DNA of 39,423 bases, from contig JAILBW010000126.1 in assembly GCA_024680695.1 (NCBI GenBank), forward strand, positions 1 to 39,423. Reading direction: 5' to 3'. The translations under genes and the position numbers were made by a program. Below, one piece after another: positions 16,976 to 25,034 of the stretch. The notes under the pieces were generated by a model. That model had not been told where the DNA came from, did not search any database, and saw nothing but the letters and a program-made list of their open reading frames with translations. The DNA is from Bacteroidaceae bacterium. Lineage in GTDB: Bacteria > Bacteroidota > Bacteroidia > Bacteroidales > Bacteroidaceae. Numbering within the stretch: the stretch's first letter is position 1; each line of letters begins with the position of its first letter.

Positions 16976-19900
16976 TTACTCCTTCACCAGCTTGACGGGA
17001 CCCATCAGGCCGGAATCTTGGAGTCTGCTCTCGGCATTGAATGGATTCACGGTTGCGTAGGTCCGGCGCTCCTCGGCGGGCAACTGCAGGTCGCCCACCA
17101 TGCGGTTCTGCCAGTTATTGACCACCTCGATACGCACGGTGTTCTCACCCTCCTTGACGAAGTCGGTGACGTTCACACGATAGGGATGCGTCCACACGCC
17201 GCCGGCATACTGGTCGTTCACATAGACGCGAGCCATGACCATTACCATGCCAAGATCGAGGTACAGACGGCCTTCGGGCTTGGCATCAAGCGAGAACGTA
17301 TTGGTGTAGTCCACCTGGCCGGAGAAGAACTTGACGGCAGGGTCTTCGCTTGTCGTGAGCGAACGCAGGGTGTCCATCTTCACGGGCTCGGCGGGACCGC
17401 GCATGCCTTCCTGGAACGTCAGCGTCCAAGGCGCATCGATGTTGTCAATCAGCTCGGGCTCCGGGAAATTCTCAGTATCGGAGAGTGCGGCCAGTTGCTT
17501 GGCATCGGCCTTGCGGAAGACAATGAAGAGACTCTCGAAGGCTGCCAGCTGCATGGGCAAAGTAGTGATGCCGTCTGCCTCGGCAAATTCGGGCAGCAGG
17601 CGGCTCTCGCCCGTCACGGGATTCCACAGTTCGGGCATCATGCCGCTGACACGGAAGTTGGCATCGAACTTGGTGGGCTTACCGCTCTGGTTTGAGACGA
17701 AGTACACCTCGCTGTCCTTCAGCGTGCGATGAATGAATGTAATGGGCTTGTCTTCAGCCGTGTAGCAGTCGGGACGGACGTCCAGTTCGTCGAGCACTGC
17801 CTTCAGTTCCGTACCGGCGGGATAGACGCGACCCTTGCCATAAGTGGGGCCGGCATACAGCAGGTCGGCAAGTTCGCGCACCTGCTTGTCGCAGTCGGGA
17901 TAGCCTTCCATGCTGGGCGAAGCGGTGGGTTTGGGGCCCAGGATGGTGAGTCCCTGCTCGACGAGCCGGGCGATGCAGGAGAGCACCTCGGGGCGCATGG
18001 TGGTCTGGTTGGGGAGCACCAGTACGCGATACTCCATGCCGCCCTTCAGCACCAGCTGTCCGTCCTTCACTCGGGCCGACTTGAGCACCTCGGCATTGAT
18101 GTAGTCGAAGCTGTAGCCGCGCGGCAGTGCGGGTGTGCATACGCCAGTCATCTTCGGGGCATCCTCGCCGATGTAGTAGGCCACGTCGGCCACATAGCGT
18201 CCCTGTTGCAACATCATGTTGCAGCGACGCAGGTAGTCGGTGAAGAGGTCCATCTGGCTGAACCAGACATTCTTGCGGTTAAATTCGTTGCCAAAGCCTG
18301 CGCTGATGCCGGGGAAGGTGGTATCGTCGGGTTGCTGGATGTAGAGGTGGAGCAGGGTGGCATTGATGCCTTCGCAGAAGAAGCGGTCGGTGCGCTGCTT
18401 CATCACGGCGGGATAGCGCGTAAAGGCAGGTCCGCCCGATGTGCACGACTCGGCCCACACCTTCTGCTTGCCATAGATGTGAGCGCAGCTGCTGGCGGCA
18501 CGATTCTCGATATCGCCGAGCGAGCCCTCGCTCCAGAACTCACCGGCCACCTCGTCGCTCTGTCCGCCATACATCAGGAACTCGCCGGGGAAGCCCCAGT
18601 GGCCATAGCACTCGAGCCAAGTGATCAGTCCGTTTCGGTTGCTCACCTCGCGCAGTCCGCCCACATAGTCGTAGGCTACGCGGTCGGCTACCAAGCGGCG
18701 AAGGTCCCAAAGGAAACGCTCGCTCTGATCCTGCGAGCCGATCACCTGTCCGTACAGTGCCGGGAGATAGGGCACAGGGTCGTAGTGATAGCGGGCTCGG
18801 AAGACGTCCAGCATGTCGTCCGTCCAGTTCTGTCCGCCAGTCTCGTAGCTGTCCTCCACCACAATCTTGAAGCTCTTGCGGTCGGCAGCCGGGATGCGGC
18901 GCAGGATTTCGCCGAGGAAGGCGTCGAAGTGGGTGGCTACATGCTGGCGGCTCATCTTGTCCACCTCGAGACCTGTGGCCTCGGGCGAGGCCGGGGCGTT
19001 CGTCGTGAGCGTGGGAGCCAGTCCGGTGCGCAGGATGGTCCAGGCGCCGTCGGGCACGGTCCAGGTCAGCGTGCCGTCGGCGGCCAGCTTGTCCGTAAGG
19101 TCGATGACCTCACAGGGCTGCACGAGGAGTCCCTCTTCGTCGGGTTCGGCCTGAGTGGGCCACATATATTCGCCCCACATGGGCAGGGGGCTTTGGAACA
19201 TCTTGGCGAGCGACTTCTCGGCATAGCGCTCCATGCGAGGCTCGGTGGAGACTGTGGCGCGCACGTCGAAGTCGCGCGGGCCGCCGGTGAATATCATGCG
19301 GATGTCCTTTGTCTTCGTGTCGGGCAGTGCCACCACGATGGGGGCCTGGGGCACGAAGCCCACGTTGAGCGCGCCGTTGGTGCGGTCGAGGTGCACCGTC
19401 TTCAGCGTGACAAACTCGTCGTTCTCGAGCGCCTGGATGACGACATTGGCGAGCAGATAGCCGTCGGCCTCGAAGGTGATGCTTCGCACATCCACAGGCT
19501 CGTCGAAGGTGACGTCTTTCTGCTCATCGACGCCTGCCGTCTTGTGCACATCGACTGTCTGCGACACGAAGCGGTCCGACATGTCGGGATAGGCCAGGAC
19601 GCGCTCGTCGCGTGAATCGGCAGGCAGGGCCGGCAGCGTGATGGCCTGTTCCGAGCCGTTGCCCTGCACCTTGAGTTTCGCTCCGGCCAGATAGCGCATT
19701 GACTCCTGGGGCGTTACCCACGGGCCGCCACTCTGACTCCAGCCGGGACAGTTGAAGATGCCGATCTCGATGTCCAGTTCGGTGGCTTTCTTCAGGGCGG
19801 CATGCGTCACCTTCCACCATTCTTCGCTCAGCACTTTGTGTGGGCCGGCGGGGATGTTGTCCTGCCAGATGTTGCCGATGAAGGCGCGCCCGATGCCGGC

Positions 19901-20104
19901 TTTCTTCATGGCCTCGAGGTCGTGTTCTACACCTTCCACCGAGATATTGTCGCTCATCCAGTACCAATAGACGGCCATGCGCTGGCTCTCGGGAACATGT
20001 CGGAAGTCCTTCCGCAGCTTGTCGCTGCCGGAATCAAACACTGAGGAACAGGCTGCGAGTGACAGACACAACGCGGCTGTTACATAACGGAATGTTCGTT
20101 TCAT
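16976..20104 (-). CDS. Lipoprotein glycoside hydrolase, GH106-like (alpha-L-rhamnosidase family)
   Basis: The 1042-residue product begins with a lipoprotein signal peptide (lipobox LAAC, Cys19). The N-terminal sequence PESQRMAVYWYWMSDNIS then VEHDLEAMKKAGIGRAFIGN is typical of the large GH106 family, followed by the (beta/alpha)8 catalytic region with EDSYETGGQNW and WLECYGHWGFPGE. Residues about 920-1030 form a C-terminal galactose-binding-like beta-sandwich (LYLDLGMVMVMARVYVND). It probably acts on rhamnose-containing pectin or polysaccharide at the cell surface or in the periplasm. No SusC/SusD pair is nearby, so it is outside an obvious polysaccharide utilisation locus. Its promoter is at 20200-20229. 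Activity on rhamnosides is a family inference. Confidence 0.88.
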   Translation of the reverse strand: MKRTFRYVTAALCLSLAACSSVFDSGSDKLRKDFRHVPESQRMAVYWYWMSDNISVEGVEHDLEAMKKAGIGRAFIGNIWQDNIPAGPHKVLSEEWWKVTHAALKKATELDIEIGIFNCPGWSQSGGPWVTPQESMRYLAGAKLKVQGNGSEQAITLPALPADSRDERVLAYPDMSDRFVSQTVDVHKTAGVDEQKDVTFDEPVDVRSITFEADGYLLANVVIQALENDEFVTLKTVHLDRTNGALNVGFVPQAPIVVALPDTKTKDIRMIFTGGPRDFDVRATVSTEPRMERYAEKSLAKMFQSPLPMWGEYMWPTQAEPDEEGLLVQPCEVIDLTDKLAADGTLTWTVPDGAWTILRTGLAPTLTTNAPASPEATGLEVDKMSRQHVATHFDAFLGEILRRIPAADRKSFKIVVEDSYETGGQNWTDDMLDVFRARYHYDPVPYLPALYGQVIGSQDQSERFLWDLRRLVADRVAYDYVGGLREVSNRNGLITWLECYGHWGFPGEFLMYGGQSDEVAGEFWSEGSLGDIENRAASSCAHIYGKQKVWAESCTSGGPAFTRYPAVMKQRTDRFFCEGINATLLHLYIQQPDDTTFPGISAGFGNEFNRKNVWFSQMDLFTDYLRRCNMMLQQGRYVADVAYYIGEDAPKMTGVCTPALPRGYSFDYINAEVLKSARVKDGQLVLKGGMEYRVLVLPNQTTMRPEVLSCIARLVEQGLTILGPKPTASPSMEGYPDCDKQVRELADLLYAGPTYGKGRVYPAGTELKAVLDELDVRPDCYTAEDKPITFIHRTLKDSEVYFVSNQSGKPTKFDANFRVSGMMPELWNPVTGESRLLPEFAEADGITTLPMQLAAFESLFIVFRKADAKQLAALSDTENFPEPELIDNIDAPWTLTFQEGMRGPAEPVKMDTLRSLTTSEDPAVKFFSGQVDYTNTFSLDAKPEGRLYLDLGMVMVMARVYVNDQYAGGVWTHPYRVNVTDFVKEGENTVRIEVVNNWQNRMVGDLQLPAEERRTYATVNPFNAESRLQDSGLMGPVKLVKE

Positions 20105-20199
20105 TTGGTTTGTTTATAATAGTTTGTTCGTTGTCGTCAGTCTTCTGCGGCAAATGGCGAGAGTCGGCATGCGATGCACCGACGGTCTCAATTGCCAGA

Positions 20200-20229
20200 C
20201 AAAGTTAGGGAAAAATTCCGACATACAAA
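20200..20229 (-). promoter_or_regulatory. Promoter for the GH106-like gene
   Basis: On the minus strand TTTG (20226-20229) precedes TAACTTTG (20200-20207) by 18 bp. The predicted 5' leader to the ATG at 20104 is about 90 nt. Confidence 0.7.
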
Positions 20230-20275
20230 ACAAAACGGCAGATATTTCTGTACCCCTCAGGAATTATCGGCAAAG

Positions 20276-20398
20276 ACTTGCGCAAGTGCGGACCAAAACT
20301 AAGGCAAGTGTTGGCCTCCGCTTGCGCAAGCAGGAGCGTCTGCGACAGCAAGCAGAAACGGATGCGACAGCAAGCAGGAGCGTCTGCGACAGCAAGCA
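20276..20398. repeat. 22-bp repeat array (x3) with flanking TTGCGCAA palindromes, copy A
   Basis: Three consecutive 22-bp units occupy 20333-20354, 20355-20376 and 20377-20398; the outer two are identical and all end in TGCGACAGCAAGCA. Two perfect 12-bp palindromes precede them: ACTTGCGCAAGT (20276-20287) and GCTTGCGCAAGC (20320-20331). The inverse complement of the unit (TGCTTGCTGT start) recurs three times at 38976-39041. It is not CRISPR-like because the units are directly abutting. It fills the 331-bp space between the small outer-membrane protein and the GH106 gene. Confidence 0.85.
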
Positions 20399-20435
20399 TT
20401 TTCCGATGCAGCTGCAAGCGCCAAACTCTTCCCGC

Positions 20436-21011
20436 TCAGAACGACCAGCCGAAGGAGAGATGAGGAGCCAGCAGGATGCGGTCGATGCCGTGACGGTCGC
20501 CAAAGTGGAACGAGGGAGTAATGCCTGCACGGAAGATGAAGCCGCCGGGCTTCTGGTAGCGATAGCCGATGTCGCCGAAGAGGAAATAGCCAAAACCGCA
20601 GTCGTGAGCCGGCTCAGACCAAGCGTTATATACGCCGCCGTTGGCCGGATCGTAAGTCCAATGGGTCAGTTCATAATCTTCGAAGTAGCAGCCCAGACTG
20701 GCGCCGAAGCCCAACTCCAGCCTGCTGCATCTCTTACCCAAAAGATAGTTCACCTCCAAAGGTACGGCAACGCCCTGCAGGCGAGTGGTATTGTGCAGGA
20801 AATTGTAGTCCTCGCTGTAGGCATAGCCAAGGCCTACACGATAGCCCAGCGCAGAGGATGGACGGAAGCGTGCGTCGTAGTTGATGCCCACAGCATTGTG
20901 GACGCCAAGGAGCTCGAGCGAAAGGCTGCGAGTGCCCTGCGCTTGGGGGGAAACGGCGGGGAGCGCGGCCAAGAGGAGTGTGCCGCAAAGGATGCGGAGC
21001 AGCGATCTCAT
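20436..21011 (-). CDS. Small outer-membrane beta-barrel protein
   Basis: The 191-residue product has a signal peptide (LLRILCGTLLLAALPAVSPQ) and alternating-residue beta strands rich in Gly and aromatics (LGYRVGLGYAYSED, LELGFGASLGCYF, GYFLFGDIGYRY), ending in a C-terminal Phe (LSFGWSF) as expected for BAM-inserted barrels. About eight strands would fit. I recognise no specific family; it resembles the generic outer-membrane beta-barrel (OmpW/PorT-like) proteins of Bacteroidales. It stands alone between the 22-bp array and a terminator, with a weak promoter upstream. Confidence 0.8.
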   Translation of the reverse strand: MRSLLRILCGTLLLAALPAVSPQAQGTRSLSLELLGVHNAVGINYDARFRPSSALGYRVGLGYAYSEDYNFLHNTTRLQGVAVPLEVNYLLGKRCSRLELGFGASLGCYFEDYELTHWTYDPANGGVYNAWSEPAHDCGFGYFLFGDIGYRYQKPGGFIFRAGITPSFHFGDRHGIDRILLAPHLSFGWSF

Positions 21012-21054
21012 ACTTTATACCTTATTATAGAGTGTCGTTAGTCGAACGGGAGCA

Positions 21055-21089
21055 TAAAGGTATTGCTTTTGCGCGAGACAAACAGCAAA
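21055..21089 (-). promoter_or_regulatory. Weak promoter candidate for the small outer-membrane protein
   Basis: TACCTTTA (21055-21062, minus strand) differs from the -7 consensus in its last base. TTTG elements lie 16 and 23 bp upstream (21079-21082 and 21086-21089), neither at the ideal spacing. The leader would be about 35-40 nt. Confidence 0.4.
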
Positions 21090-21127
21090 GCTGGCGTTAA
21101 AAATGCTTAATCCCAAGAGAATACAGC

Positions 21128-21157
21128 AGGGGAACCAGCCTCGCAGCCGGTTCCCCT
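21128..21157 (-). terminator. Hairpin downstream of the GlpT-like gene
   Basis: AGGGGAACC (21128-21136) and GGTTCCCCT (21149-21157) form a perfect 9-bp stem with further pairing possible inside the 12-nt loop. It lies 38 bp after the minus-strand stop at 21195. Confidence 0.6.
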
Positions 21158-21194
21158 CACGTTTAACAATCTCTAAGTTCAAACGGAGAATGCT

Positions 21195-22535
21195 TTAGTG
21201 AATGTAGCCGTCGTCCTTGATGTTCCACAGGACGGCGACGGTGAGTCCGCCCACTATCGCAACGCCACTCATGAGGATGAACAGATGGTCCCAGCCGAAA
21301 TGGTCGGAGAACCAACCGAGGCCGGCTCCGGTGAAGATGACGGAGACGTAGCTCATCAGGCCGATGAGTCCTACAGCACTCGAGGCAGCCTTCTTGGTCA
21401 CCTGATTCGAGGCCACCACGCCCAGCAGGGCCTGCGGACCATAGAGGAAGAATCCGGCCAAGGCCAAGAGTACCAGCACCAGCAGACTACTGGCGTCGGC
21501 AGGCAGCAGATGCAGAGCCACCAGGCACAGGGCCACGATGCCCATCTCGATGGCACACACTCTTTGCGCCTTGCCGCCGAAGAAGCGGTCCGACACCCAC
21601 CCGGCGCACATCATTCCGGCACAGCCGGCAATCTCGAAGATGGCGATTGTCCAGCCGGCCAATTGCGGCGAGAGGGGCACGGCACGATTCTGCAGGAAAG
21701 TGGGGCCCCAGTCGAGTACGGCAAAGCGCACGATGTAGACGAAGAGGTCGGTGACGGCCAGCATCCAGATGATGGGGTTCTGAAACACTTTCTTGCGAAT
21801 GAAGGCCTTGAAGGCTTCGGGCGAGTCATCCTCGTCGAGCTCCGTCTTCGTGTCGGGCAGTTCGGGCAGTCCCACCGAGGTCGGGGTGTCGCGCAGCGTA
21901 ATCAGAATGAAGAAGACGCCCAGCGTGGCGATTACGGCCGGAATCCAGAAGCACCACTGCCAGGCCATCGTGCCCGAGCCAGCGCCCATCCCGCTGCCGA
22001 TAATGTATCCGCACAGCACCGACACCAGTCCGGCTCCGATGGAGTGGGAGGTGTTCCAGAAGCTCATCTTCGTGGCCAGCTCCTTGGGCGGCACCCAATG
22101 GACCATCAGACGGTTGCACGGCGAGAAGCCGCAGCCCTGGAATACATTGTTCAGCACCAGGAGTACGGCCATGATGATCACCATCGTCTGCACGAAGTCG
22201 GGTCCGTCGGCTTGTCCCGTAAGCCAGTGACTGAGGTCGGCACTGAAGCCGAACAGGTAGTTGAGCAGCGCGCACACCGAGAGACCCACCACCAGATGCC
22301 AGCGGGCATTGGTGCGGTCGGCAATGAAACCGTTGATGAACTTCGATACGCCATAGATGATGCCCACCAACGAGAGGATGATGCCAAAGCTGGTGTTCGT
22401 GATGCCGTAAGCCTCGCCCAGTGCCGGCATGGCAAAGGAAAAGTTCTTGCGCACGAAATAGAACATCGAATAGCCTATCATCGAACAGATGATGACACGC
22501 CACTGCCAATGCTGAAAGGAATGTTTGGTCTGCAT
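21195..22535 (-). CDS. MFS transporter, organophosphate:Pi antiporter family (GlpT/UhpC-like)
   Basis: The 446-residue product is a 12-helix major facilitator with the OPA-family beginning (FYFVRKNFSFAMPALGEAYG) and the SKFINGFIADRTNAR loop. The QGCGFSPCNRLMVHWVPPKE segment matches the GlpT/UhpT motif around helix 4-5. It likely exchanges glycerol 3-phosphate or a hexose phosphate for phosphate across the inner membrane. It follows the gpsA-like gene by 53 bp on the same strand, so the two may form a glycerol-3-phosphate supply unit. Substrate assignment is inferred from family and neighbour. Confidence 0.88.
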   Translation of the reverse strand: MQTKHSFQHWQWRVIICSMIGYSMFYFVRKNFSFAMPALGEAYGITNTSFGIILSLVGIIYGVSKFINGFIADRTNARWHLVVGLSVCALLNYLFGFSADLSHWLTGQADGPDFVQTMVIIMAVLLVLNNVFQGCGFSPCNRLMVHWVPPKELATKMSFWNTSHSIGAGLVSVLCGYIIGSGMGAGSGTMAWQWCFWIPAVIATLGVFFILITLRDTPTSVGLPELPDTKTELDEDDSPEAFKAFIRKKVFQNPIIWMLAVTDLFVYIVRFAVLDWGPTFLQNRAVPLSPQLAGWTIAIFEIAGCAGMMCAGWVSDRFFGGKAQRVCAIEMGIVALCLVALHLLPADASSLLVLVLLALAGFFLYGPQALLGVVASNQVTKKAASSAVGLIGLMSYVSVIFTGAGLGWFSDHFGWDHLFILMSGVAIVGGLTVAVLWNIKDDGYIH

Positions 22536-22588
22536 GATTAGTTCATGTCTTTATGCGAAAAGCGTCACCGTGGACTATGCACCGTGAG

Positions 22589-23644
22589 CTATTTCAAGTG
22601 TTCAAACGTAAAGGCCTCCCACGGCAGGTCGGCATCGGCCGCACCCTTGTCGAGGATGTCCACGATGTGCATCAGCAACGGGAAGTCCTTCAGGTCGACC
22701 AGTCCCAGTTCTGCCTTGCGACGGATGGCATTGCCCATTACGCGAGTGATGACCAAGCTCTCCAGCGTGATGCCGGCAAGCGCTTCGGTCACTTCGTCGT
22801 AGTTGAGCCCCTGTCCCATCAATACGCCGCAGCGGCGCGTCCGTCCGCTGAAGATGGTCACGTAGAGGTCGCCCAGTCCGATGCACTCGGATTCGAAGGT
22901 GCCGCCCTGCAACTGCATCAGGGCATGCGTCTCGCGGACTGCCTGAGTGAAGGTGCCGGCCTGCGAATTGTAGTGCTGCGGCTCCTGCTCGCCGTGCCAG
23001 CGGGTGTTCAGTCCGACGGCCAGCGTCACGGCCATTGCGTAGGCATTCTTCAGCGCCACCGCACTCTCGAGGCCGATGACATCGTTGGTCAACGAAATGT
23101 GGTAGTAGGGGCGCTGCATGGCGTCCTTCATCATGCGCAGCGCATCGTTGTCCTTGCCGCAGAAACCCACTTCGGAGGGATCCATGAACACCAACTCATA
23201 ACTGGTGCAGGGGCCGCCGATGGCACAGATGGTGCGATGGATGCCGCGCTTGGCCAACTCGCTTTCCCAGAATCCGGGATAGGAGAGCAACGTGCCGTCC
23301 TCCGTGGCGCGCAGGCCCTTGGTGACGCTCAGGACGGGCATCTTCGGGTCGAGCTGCGTCAGAATCTCCTCCAGGAACCAGTCGACACCAAACGACGATA
23401 CGCCGCCGATGACGAAGTCACAGCCCTCGACGGCCTTCTTCCAGTCCTTAAAATAATGGTAGGTGACGCCCTCGGGGAAGGGGCGGCAGAACTTTTCGTG
23501 CTTTCCCGTACGGATGTAGCCGTCAATGATTTCGTCGTCCAGACAAGTGCCGATGATGCGCACATCGTTGCCGTTCTCTGCTGCGGGGAATGCCAGTGCC
23601 GAACCCATCATGCCGGCGCCAAGAATTGCAATTTTACGTTTCAT
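22589..23644 (-). CDS. gpsA: NAD(P)H-dependent glycerol-3-phosphate dehydrogenase
   Basis: The 351-residue product has a Rossmann fold with GAGMMG (residues 9-14), the VTKGL segment (Lys109) and the catalytic Lys199 in ESAVALKNAYAMAV. The C-terminal segments CIGLGDLYVTIFSGRTRRCG match the GpsA fold. It converts dihydroxyacetone phosphate to sn-glycerol 3-phosphate for phospholipid synthesis. Slightly longer than E. coli GpsA (339). Transcription starts from a divergent promoter region shared with the secreted EEP gene, and the GlpT-like transporter follows. Confidence 0.9.
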   Translation of the reverse strand: MKRKIAILGAGMMGSALAFPAAENGNDVRIIGTCLDDEIIDGYIRTGKHEKFCRPFPEGVTYHYFKDWKKAVEGCDFVIGGVSSFGVDWFLEEILTQLDPKMPVLSVTKGLRATEDGTLLSYPGFWESELAKRGIHRTICAIGGPCTSYELVFMDPSEVGFCGKDNDALRMMKDAMQRPYYHISLTNDVIGLESAVALKNAYAMAVTLAVGLNTRWHGEQEPQHYNSQAGTFTQAVRETHALMQLQGGTFESECIGLGDLYVTIFSGRTRRCGVLMGQGLNYDEVTEALAGITLESLVITRVMGNAIRRKAELGLVDLKDFPLLMHIVDILDKGAADADLPWEAFTFEHLK

Positions 23645-23672
23645 GTTGTTTTCGTTTGTAGTTTAATCTCGG

Positions 23673-23703
23673 CAAAGTTACCATTTTTGCACGAAATGAC
23701 AAA
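23673..23703 (-). promoter_or_regulatory. Promoter for gpsA
   Basis: Minus-strand TTTG (23700-23703) precedes TAACTTTG (23673-23680) by 19 bp, the ideal Bacteroidetes spacing. The leader to the ATG at 23644 is about 22 nt. It is divergent from the promoter at 23720-23751. Confidence 0.8.
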
Positions 23704-23719
23704 GAAACGTTTCCCAGAA

Positions 23720-23751
23720 TTGAACATTTTCCACATTATTTGCTACCTTTG
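23720..23751 (+). promoter_or_regulatory. Promoter for the EEP-family gene
   Basis: TTG (23720-23722) is followed after 21 bp by TACCTTTG (23744-23751). The ATG at 23773 is 21 bp further on. Confidence 0.7.
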
Positions 23752-23772
23752 CAGCATCCTAAGAGCAAAACT

Positions 23773-24864
23773 ATGAAACTTTACTTCCGACACTTGGCAT
23801 TATCTTTCGCCCTGATCCTCTGCCCCACCCTCTTGCCCGCACAGGCCACGACAGCCGAACGGAGCATCATGAGCATCGACCTCCGCGACACCACGTCTCA
23901 GGGCTTTCTCCTTCAGAACATCAGCCAGATGTGCACCACGCTTGCGCAGATGGGTGGTCGCCAAGGCTGGCAATTCCACGTTGAGACCAAGTCGAACCAG
24001 GCGGCAAGGACCGTGCCCACCGACAGCATTCGCCAGATACGCATCACCCAGATGCAGGTGCCGGCCGAACCTACCGTCGGCCTGCGCATCATGCAGTTCA
24101 ACATTCGCGAGGACAAGCAGACAGAACCGGACTACAACACCTTCACCGGCGTGCGGGCAACGGCCATTGTCAAAATGGTGAAGGACGTGAAGCCCGACAT
24201 CATCTGCCTGCAGGAATGCCGCAAGACGCAGGCGGCTTATCTGGCAACGAATCTGCCCGATTATTCCCAACTGCTCTATCCGAAGGACGGCATCGAGAAG
24301 AACGGCGGCCAACGCGATGTCATCCTATACGATGCAAAGAAGGTAAGATTCCTCTCGTGGAGCAAGTTCTGGTTCAGCGAGACACCCACCGTCTCCAGCA
24401 AGAGCTGGGATGCCAGCACACCAAAGCTGACCATCTACGCCCGCTTCCGCAGCCGCGAGGATGCGACAAAGGATTTCTACGTCTATTGCACTCACTTCCC
24501 GCCGTCGGCTCCCGTAGCGATGGGCCACGCCGTCACCATGATACAGGAAAGCATACAGAAAACGACAGGCGGCACGTTGCCCGTCTTCCTGTGCGGAGAC
24601 CTGAACCTCGACTACGCCAACAGCATACTCGACCCGCTGAAGGAATACATGCACCATGCGGCTGCCACGGCGCTTGTCTCGGACGGTGTGGATGCCATCA
24701 CCTACAACGGCTATCGCGACACAGACCAGAAGACACTCGACCACATCTTCTACCGCAACGCGATCGTGGACACCTACTACGTAAAGAACAAGACGTACCA
24801 GTACGGCGCTAACTGCAAGTGGATATCCGACCACTACCCGCTCTACTCTGACGTCCGATTCTAA
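23773..24864 (+). CDS. Secreted endonuclease/exonuclease/phosphatase-family protein
   Basis: The 363-residue product has a signal peptide (LALSFALILCPTLLPAQA) and a short region of unknown role (25-90). An EEP (DNase I-like) domain follows from about residue 95. The family residues are visible: QFNIRE (Asn), ICLQECRKTQ (Glu), FLCGDLNLDYAN (Asp, Asn), TLDHIFY (Asp-His) and SDHYPLYSD (terminal His). Members hydrolyse phosphodiesters or phosphomonoesters in nucleic acids, sphingomyelin or inositol phosphates; the substrate here is unknown. The first ATG after the promoter, at 23773, opens the signal peptide. It is convergent with aspS across a strong hairpin. Confidence 0.88.
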   Translation: MKLYFRHLALSFALILCPTLLPAQATTAERSIMSIDLRDTTSQGFLLQNISQMCTTLAQMGGRQGWQFHVETKSNQAARTVPTDSIRQIRITQMQVPAEPTVGLRIMQFNIREDKQTEPDYNTFTGVRATAIVKMVKDVKPDIICLQECRKTQAAYLATNLPDYSQLLYPKDGIEKNGGQRDVILYDAKKVRFLSWSKFWFSETPTVSSKSWDASTPKLTIYARFRSREDATKDFYVYCTHFPPSAPVAMGHAVTMIQESIQKTTGGTLPVFLCGDLNLDYANSILDPLKEYMHHAAATALVSDGVDAITYNGYRDTDQKTLDHIFYRNAIVDTYYVKNKTYQYGANCKWISDHYPLYSDVRF

Positions 24865-24894
24865 TCATCTGCCGTTCCATACAATACAATACGA

Positions 24895-24925
24895 TGCGTG
24901 CCCGTCCTTTTCAGACGGGCACGCA
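24895..24925. terminator. Perfect 12-bp hairpin between convergent genes
   Basis: TGCGTGCCCGTC (24895-24906) pairs with GACGGGCACGCA (24914-24925) around loop CTTTTCA. It lies 30 bp after the EEP stop and 110 bp beyond the aspS stop. It lacks a long U tract but is a likely bidirectional terminator. Confidence 0.7.
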
Positions 24926-25034
24926 CTGCATTTCACATCTTGAGTCGCTGAATGTAATTCTACAGGTTGTTCATTGCGACGCTGCTCATAGTGGCAGGTG
25001 TTTTGAGGCTTACTACTTGACAATGCCTTATGCG

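Noticed and set aside
16898..19615. Long plus-strand open frames (265 and 628 codons)
   Set aside because: They are antisense to the GH106-like gene, whose protein has recognisable family motifs; low-stop antisense frames are expected in GC-rich DNA.
20333..20398. CRISPR array
   Set aside because: The 22-bp units abut without spacers, there are only three, and no cas gene is present.
21198..22541. 447-codon plus-strand open frame
   Set aside because: Antisense to the GlpT-like transporter; highly polar and repetitive, with no recognisable motif.
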